In this document: positions 6,095-9,582 of the stretch, in pieces
Layout: the number at the start of each line of letters is the position of its first letter
How positions within the stretch are numbered: position 1 is the stretch's first letter
NCBI GenBank assembly: GCA_016744485.1
Contig: JADGEG010000069.1
Location: 1 to 9,582, forward strand
DNA: 9,582 bases
Reading direction: 5' to 3'
Source: Arcobacter sp.
Lineage (GTDB): Bacteria > Campylobacterota > Campylobacteria > Campylobacterales > Arcobacteraceae
The notes under the pieces: generated by a model
Databases searched by the model: none
Seen by the model: only the letters and a program-made list of their open reading frames with translations
What the model was told of the DNA's origin: nothing
Made by a program: the position numbers and the translations under genes

Positions 6095-6700
6095 TTAAAT
6101 ACCAAATAAATATTTCGTAATTTTATTTTTTAAAGAATCAATACCTTTTTTATTTAAATTAGAAATAAAAATACCATCTGGATTTTTTCTTTTTAATTTT
6201 GCTAAATCGTTTTGTTTTAATTTATCTATTTTTGTAAAAGCATTTATAATAATTTGATCATTATTTTTAGAGATTTTTAAAAATTCATCAACATTTTTAT
6301 CTATGGCTAAATTTTCATGTCTTGCATCAATTAAATGTACAAATATTTGCAAACAAGGTCTTAGTTCTAAGTAAGATGTTAAGTTTTTATTCCATTCTTG
6401 TTTGATACTTTTGGATACTCTTGCATAACCAAAACCTGGTAAATCAACAAATCTTGCATGAAAATATCGTTTTTCTTCATTTTTTTCTTCTTTAAATGTA
6501 ATGTCAAAATAATTAATTAATTGTGTTTTTCCTGGAGTTGAAGAAGACTTTGCTAGTTTTTTTTGCTTTGTTAAAGTATTTAACAAAGAAGATTTACCTA
6601 CGTTACTTCTACCTAAAAATGCAATTTCTGCACAATTAGGACTTGGAGAATCTGCTATACTTTTAGCTGAAGTTAAAAATGTAGCTTGTGTTATTTTCAT
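6095..6700 (-). CDS. engB: Ribosome biogenesis GTP-binding protein EngB (YihA/YsxC)
   Basis: This is a TRAFAC-class GTPase needed for late assembly of the large ribosomal subunit. All G motifs are visible in the 201-residue protein: G1 GRSNVGKS (30-37), G2 around Thr55 in SSSTPGKTQ, G3 DLPGFGYA (86-93), G4 TKID (156-159), and a G5-like ISN near 179-181. The PGFGYARV segment and LELRPCLQIFVHLIDARH are characteristic of EngB and separate it from Era and EngA. Length is normal. The ATG directly follows the lptA TAG stop with no gap, so expression is coupled to the Lpt genes. Pairing engB with lptA and lptC is an order I recall from Campylobacter. Confidence 0.95.
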   Translation of the reverse strand: MKITQATFLTSAKSIADSPSPNCAEIAFLGRSNVGKSSLLNTLTKQKKLAKSSSTPGKTQLINYFDITFKEEKNEEKRYFHARFVDLPGFGYARVSKSIKQEWNKNLTSYLELRPCLQIFVHLIDARHENLAIDKNVDEFLKISKNNDQIIINAFTKIDKLKQNDLAKLKRKNPDGIFISNLNKKGIDSLKNKITKYLFGI

Positions 6701-7189
6701 CTATTCTTTATTTCCATTTTCAATATTTAGAATAAATCTTATGGGTTTTTTATCATTTCCTTTAACTTTTGCTATTGAGGTTAGTTTATTAATTGATATT
6801 ATATCTCCATATACTTCTCTAGCTTCTGTAGTTTCTTCTAAATAAGCATTTCCTGTTATAATGTATTGACCACTTGCTAAGTTATATTTTAGATTATTAC
6901 CCCTACCCTTATATAGTTTATTTTTTGATAGTATCTCAAATTTTACATTACCTAAAGCAATATATTCAAAAAATTTCTTTTTTTTACTTATGGAATCTAT
7001 TTTACTGTAAATTTTTAATTTATCAGAACTTAGCTTATCCCTTGACATTTTTAATTTCACATTACCTTTAAAAATTGTAATATTTTTTACATCATTAGCT
7101 TCAAAACTATTTGCATCAATAATTAATTTTTGTGTTTGTGCAAATAATAAAGAAGAATATAAAAATAATCCAATTATATATTTAATCAT
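6701..7189 (-). CDS. lptA: LPS transport periplasmic protein LptA
   Basis: LptA forms the periplasmic bridge that carries lipopolysaccharide from the inner-membrane LptBFGC complex to LptD/E in the outer membrane. The 162-residue product has a signal peptide of about 17 residues with cleavage likely after LLFA. A beta-rich OstA-type domain follows: IIDANSFEANDVKNITIFKGNVKLKM, then a strand ladder with YIALGNVKFEI, KYNLASGQYIITGNAYLEE and VYGDIISINKLTS. The recurring pattern of G-N-V or G-N-A strands is typical of the OstA fold. An AAGGAA box precedes the ATG, and the start overlaps the lptC stop by 4 bp (ATGA). The protein is somewhat shorter than E. coli LptA (185 residues). Confidence 0.85.
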   Translation of the reverse strand: MIKYIIGLFLYSSLLFAQTQKLIIDANSFEANDVKNITIFKGNVKLKMSRDKLSSDKLKIYSKIDSISKKKKFFEYIALGNVKFEILSKNKLYKGRGNNLKYNLASGQYIITGNAYLEETTEAREVYGDIISINKLTSIAKVKGNDKKPIRFILNIENGNKE

Positions 7190-7725
7190 TGTATTCCTTT
7201 TTTCTCTTGATGGTCAATTTCAAAATGAGTACTTTTTGCTCTCATATAATTTTGTTCTAAATTTAAAAAAAAACTATTTCCCTTTAAATAATTCTCATAA
7301 TAATAAGCCTTAAAAGAAGTAGAATTGTGTGCTATATTAGTTTTCATATTATATAATAATTCATTAGTATTAAGTGTGATATAAGCATCTCTTTTTAAAA
7401 CTACATTTTTGTTAAATTTAAACTGATTTTCTTTTTTTTCAATAAAATCAGCACTCAAATAATCAAAGATCTTTTTATCCTTACTCTTTTTTTGTATAGT
7501 CACAATACCATTATACATTAAATCTTTTGTTTTATATCTTTCAACTTTTTTAGATACTATAAATCTATTTATGCCATTAATATCTAATGTATACATAATA
7601 GAGTCATAAAAAGTGACTAAGGCAATATCATCTGTTAAGGCTTGTTTGTTTTTTGTATGAATTGGTGACATATAAGCAATGATTGAAAAGAACATAAATA
7701 AAAAAATAAAAATCTTTATAACCAT
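7186..7725 (-). CDS. lptC: LPS export protein LptC
   Basis: LptC is the bitopic inner-membrane component that receives LPS from LptBFG and passes it to LptA. The 179-residue protein has an N-terminal hydrophobic anchor (about 2-20, KIFIFLFMFFSIIAYM) and then a beta-rich periplasmic domain. Segments such as VTFYDSIMYTLDINGINRFI, YLSADFIEKK, VVLKRDAYITLNTNELLYNM and KGNSFFLNLEQNYMRAKSTHFEI fit the LptC/OstA-like jellyroll, in which GxSFFLN and (L)RAKxxHF close the domain. Sequence conservation in LptC is weak, so the call leans on architecture and on its place between kdsC and lptA, the standard order. The start overlaps the kdsC 3' end by 10 bp, with a GAGGA box inside kdsC. Confidence 0.82.
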   Translation of the reverse strand: MVIKIFIFLFMFFSIIAYMSPIHTKNKQALTDDIALVTFYDSIMYTLDINGINRFIVSKKVERYKTKDLMYNGIVTIQKKSKDKKIFDYLSADFIEKKENQFKFNKNVVLKRDAYITLNTNELLYNMKTNIAHNSTSFKAYYYENYLKGNSFFLNLEQNYMRAKSTHFEIDHQEKKGIQ

Positions 7726-8213
7726 GCTTTTAAAAAATCCTCTTCAATATCATCATATTTTACAATATACTCTATCATTTCTCTAACAGCACCACTTCCC
7801 CCACTATTTTTACATACTACATTAACAATTTTTTTAATATAAGACGAAGCATTTTGTGGACTAAAAGAAAGTCCTACTTTTTTTAACATTTTATAATCAT
7901 TTAAATCATCACCAATAGCTGCAATCTCATTCCACGATAAATTTTCTTTTTCAAGTATATTTTGCAATATTTGATCTTTTTTGTGAATACCTTGGTATAC
8001 ATATTCAATAGATAAATCTTTTGCTCTTTTTTCTACAATTAAAGATTTTCTTCCTGTAATAATAGCCACTTTTTTATTAAGTTTTTTTGTCCATGTTGCT
8101 ATTGCTAAACCATCACTTACATCAAAAGATTTTAACTCTTCTCCTGAATTTGAATATGTTATTTTACCATCAGTTAAAGTACCATCTACATCAAGTACTA
8201 ATAACTTAATCAT
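7716..8213 (-). CDS. kdsC: 3-deoxy-D-manno-octulosonate 8-phosphate phosphatase KdsC
   Basis: This HAD-superfamily phosphatase removes phosphate from KDO-8-phosphate to give KDO for the LPS inner core. The 165-residue protein has HAD motif I DVDGTLTDG with nucleophile Asp8 and Asp10, motif II ITGR (53-56), the motif III Lys region in YQGIHKKDQIL (73-83), and motif IV IGDDLNDYKML. The C-terminal GGSGAVREMIEYI is the conserved KdsC tail that reaches into the neighbouring subunit's active site in the tetramer. There is no cap domain and length is normal. The ATG overlaps the hisB stop by 4 bp (ATGA), with AAGGTG just upstream. Its position before lptC and lptA matches its role in LPS supply. Confidence 0.94.
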   Translation of the reverse strand: MIKLLVLDVDGTLTDGKITYSNSGEELKSFDVSDGLAIATWTKKLNKKVAIITGRKSLIVEKRAKDLSIEYVYQGIHKKDQILQNILEKENLSWNEIAAIGDDLNDYKMLKKVGLSFSPQNASSYIKKIVNVVCKNSGGSGAVREMIEYIVKYDDIEEDFLKAWL

Positions 8214-8782
8214 AAGACACCTTTTGTACTTGGTATTCCTAATATTTCATTTTTTTTTAAAGCTCTTCTAAGAGCAACGGCAAATGCTTTAAATGAAGCT
8301 TCAATAATATGATGTTTATTTCTTCCTCTATCTTGTATTATATGACAAGTCAAACCAGCATTCATAATAAGTGCATAAAAAAACTCTTCAACTAATTGAG
8401 TGTCAAATTCTCCTACATTTCCCATAACATTAAGATCATAAACTAAATATGGTCTATTAGATAAATCTAATGAGCAACTAACTGATGCTTCATCCATAAC
8501 TATACTTGTATTTGAGTATCTTTCTACATTTTGAATTGGAAAAATTTCTTTTTTTAATGCTTGACCTAAAACAATTCCACAGTCTTCAATACTATGATGA
8601 GCATCAACAAATAAATCACCTTCACATTTTAAATCTATATAAATGCAAGAATGTTTAGCAAATGCTTCTAGCATATGGTCAAAAAAACCAATACCTGTAT
8701 CTATATTCGAAATTTTGTTATCATTAATATTTATACTGCAAGTAATATTAGTTTCTTTTGTTTTTCTATTTAATTGTGTCAT
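8210..8782 (-). CDS. hisB: Imidazoleglycerol-phosphate dehydratase
   Basis: HisB dehydrates imidazole glycerol phosphate to imidazole acetol phosphate in histidine synthesis. The 190-residue protein is the monofunctional form, without the N-terminal histidinol-phosphatase domain of the E. coli fusion. The signatures are present: GIGFFDHMLEAFAKHS (30-45), the manganese-binding HHSIED (62-67), MDEAS (97-101), a second HHIIEASFKAFA (157-168), and the C-terminal STKGVL. Its ATG is 8 nt after the rlpA stop and an AGGA box lies within the rlpA end, so it is probably co-transcribed with the envelope genes. No other his gene is in this window, so the histidine pathway is dispersed or the remaining genes lie elsewhere. 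Confidence 0.96.
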   Translation of the reverse strand: MTQLNRKTKETNITCSININDNKISNIDTGIGFFDHMLEAFAKHSCIYIDLKCEGDLFVDAHHSIEDCGIVLGQALKKEIFPIQNVERYSNTSIVMDEASVSCSLDLSNRPYLVYDLNVMGNVGEFDTQLVEEFFYALIMNAGLTCHIIQDRGRNKHHIIEASFKAFAVALRRALKKNEILGIPSTKGVL

Positions 8783-8789
8783 TTTATTC

Positions 8790-9582
8790 CTACTTTTTGA
8801 TTACTCTAGCAGAATCTAAACCATACATTTGTTTAAATCTATTTGCTTCTTGTTTTGTTTTAAAATCAATAATTAAAACTTTATTTATTACTTTTGCATT
8901 ATTATACAATTTTTTAATAACAACAGTGTATTTATTATCAAAAATCATATCTAACTTTTTTTTAGTACTTTTAGCACCTTTATGATTTTTAAAAGCTCCA
9001 ACTTGAATATTATATTTTTGCTCATTTTGAATATTATCTTGTTTAGTAACGTTTGTATTAAAATGTGAACTAGTATTTAGTATAGTAACTCTAACATTTG
9101 CTGTACCTTTGTTTAGCATACCTATTTGTCTTGCAGCTTTATTTGATAAATCAATAATTCTACCATCAATAAAAGGACCTCTGTCATTAATTCTAACTAT
9201 TGTTGATTTTCCATTATCTGTATTGTCTACTTTTACAATAGTATTCATAGGTAAAGTTTTATGTGCAGCAGTACTAGCATACATATTATATACTTCACCA
9301 TTGGAAGTTAACTTTGAATGAAAGTTTGGACCATACCAAGATGCAATACCTACTTGTACTTGTCCTACTTCTACTAATCTTGGATGATACCTAATTCCTC
9401 TTATATTATAAGACCTCATAGTTGCCCTATGCATTGCTTTAGAGTTTTTAATTATTTCACCTGAGTTTTTAGTATATAAATTATTATTTTTATTAGGAAT
9501 AATAAAATATTTATCTGTACTTTTTTTAAAATAAGGTTCTTTGTAAAACTTAGTGTTTTTTTGTGAACAACCAGATAACAGT
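8790..9582 (-). CDS. rlpA: RlpA-type septal ring lytic transglycosylase lipoprotein (5' end beyond window)
   Basis: RlpA is an outer-membrane lipoprotein that cleaves denuded glycan strands at the division site. The open frame runs off the right edge. The first visible residues are LLSGCSQK, a lipobox whose Cys is visible residue 5, so only the beginning of the signal peptide is missing. An internal Met at 9434 would lose the lipobox and is not the start. After a low-complexity linker come the DPBB domain (about 75-170), with GIASWYG, AHKTLP and the catalytic-type loop INDRGPFIDGRIIDLS, then a variable linker and a C-terminal SPOR domain from YNIQVGAF (about 190) to the end at 263. SPOR domains bind denuded septal peptidoglycan. 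The gene is the first visible member of the cluster, and its stop codon is 7 bp from hisB. Confidence 0.93.
   Translation of the reverse strand, partial: LLSGCSQKNTKFYKEPYFKKSTDKYFIIPNKNNNLYTKNSGEIIKNSKAMHRATMRSYNIRGIRYHPRLVEVGQVQVGIASWYGPNFHSKLTSNGEVYNMYASTAAHKTLPMNTIVKVDNTDNGKSTIVRINDRGPFIDGRIIDLSNKAARQIGMLNKGTANVRVTILNTSSHFNTNVTKQDNIQNEQKYNIQVGAFKNHKGAKSTKKKLDMIFDNKYTVVIKKLYNNAKVINKVLIIDFKTKQEANRFKQMYGLDSARVIKK

Noticed and set aside
5820..6098. Plus-strand 92-residue open frame
   Set aside because: It is antisense to the GNAT gene, whose motif A is intact. Low-complexity hydrophobic content is typical of a shadow frame here.
6874..7071. Plus-strand 65-residue Tyr/Leu-rich open frame
   Set aside because: It is antisense to lptA and has no recognisable domain or ribosome binding site.
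8758..9321. Two plus-strand open frames of 70-75 residues
   Set aside because: Both lie opposite the RlpA or HisB coding region and look like reverse-complement artefacts of AT-rich codons.
8790..9434. Complete RlpA starting at the Met at 9434
   Set aside because: The frame continues upstream without a stop and contains the lipobox LLSGC, so the real start is outside the window.

Overview
The window is AT-rich, almost fully coding DNA from a Gram-negative bacterium. Gene content and order point to Campylobacterota, most likely an Arcobacter-like genus. The ctpA-purC-purS-purQ order and the rlpA/kdsC/lptC/lptA/engB cluster both match arrangements I recall from Campylobacter jejuni and relatives. 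This taxonomic call is an inference from protein character and gene order, not from a search.

Left block, minus strand (1-3006): a tightly packed operon read leftwards. It runs from an exported S41 processing protease (ctpA) into three purine genes, purC, purS and purQ, and then the first codons of an exported protein that leaves the window at base 1. Gene junctions are -1, +1 and +3 bp. PurS and PurQ are the small accessory subunits of FGAM synthase, and PurC acts two steps later.

Middle block, plus strand (3045-4696): divergent from ctpA across a short intergenic region with back-to-back -10 boxes. It holds a membrane-anchored helical protein of the YfgM type, followed by a lipoprotein that looks like a short BamB beta-propeller. 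This is plausibly an envelope or outer-membrane assembly pair.

Accessory patch (4697-5630): about 500 bp without an intact gene, containing a decayed IS3-type transposase OrfA fragment on the minus strand and an imperfect direct repeat. It is followed by a small membrane-anchored protein of unknown function whose C-terminus is apparently displaced by a one-base slip in a run of eight A. A weak hairpin separates it from the convergent genes.

Right block, minus strand (5630-9582): a seven-gene co-directional cluster read leftwards: rlpA (5' end outside the window), hisB, kdsC, lptC, lptA, engB and a GNAT acetyltransferase resembling short N-acetylglutamate synthases. Overlaps or near-zero gaps throughout imply one transcript. 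KdsC makes KDO for LPS core, LptC and LptA carry LPS across the periplasm, RlpA trims septal peptidoglycan, EngB assists ribosome assembly, and HisB and the GNAT belong to amino acid synthesis.

Most of the window is housekeeping. I see no defence system, CRISPR array, prophage, tRNA or rRNA. The points most worth a second look are the frameshifted small gene, the transposase relic and the YfgM/BamB-like pair.
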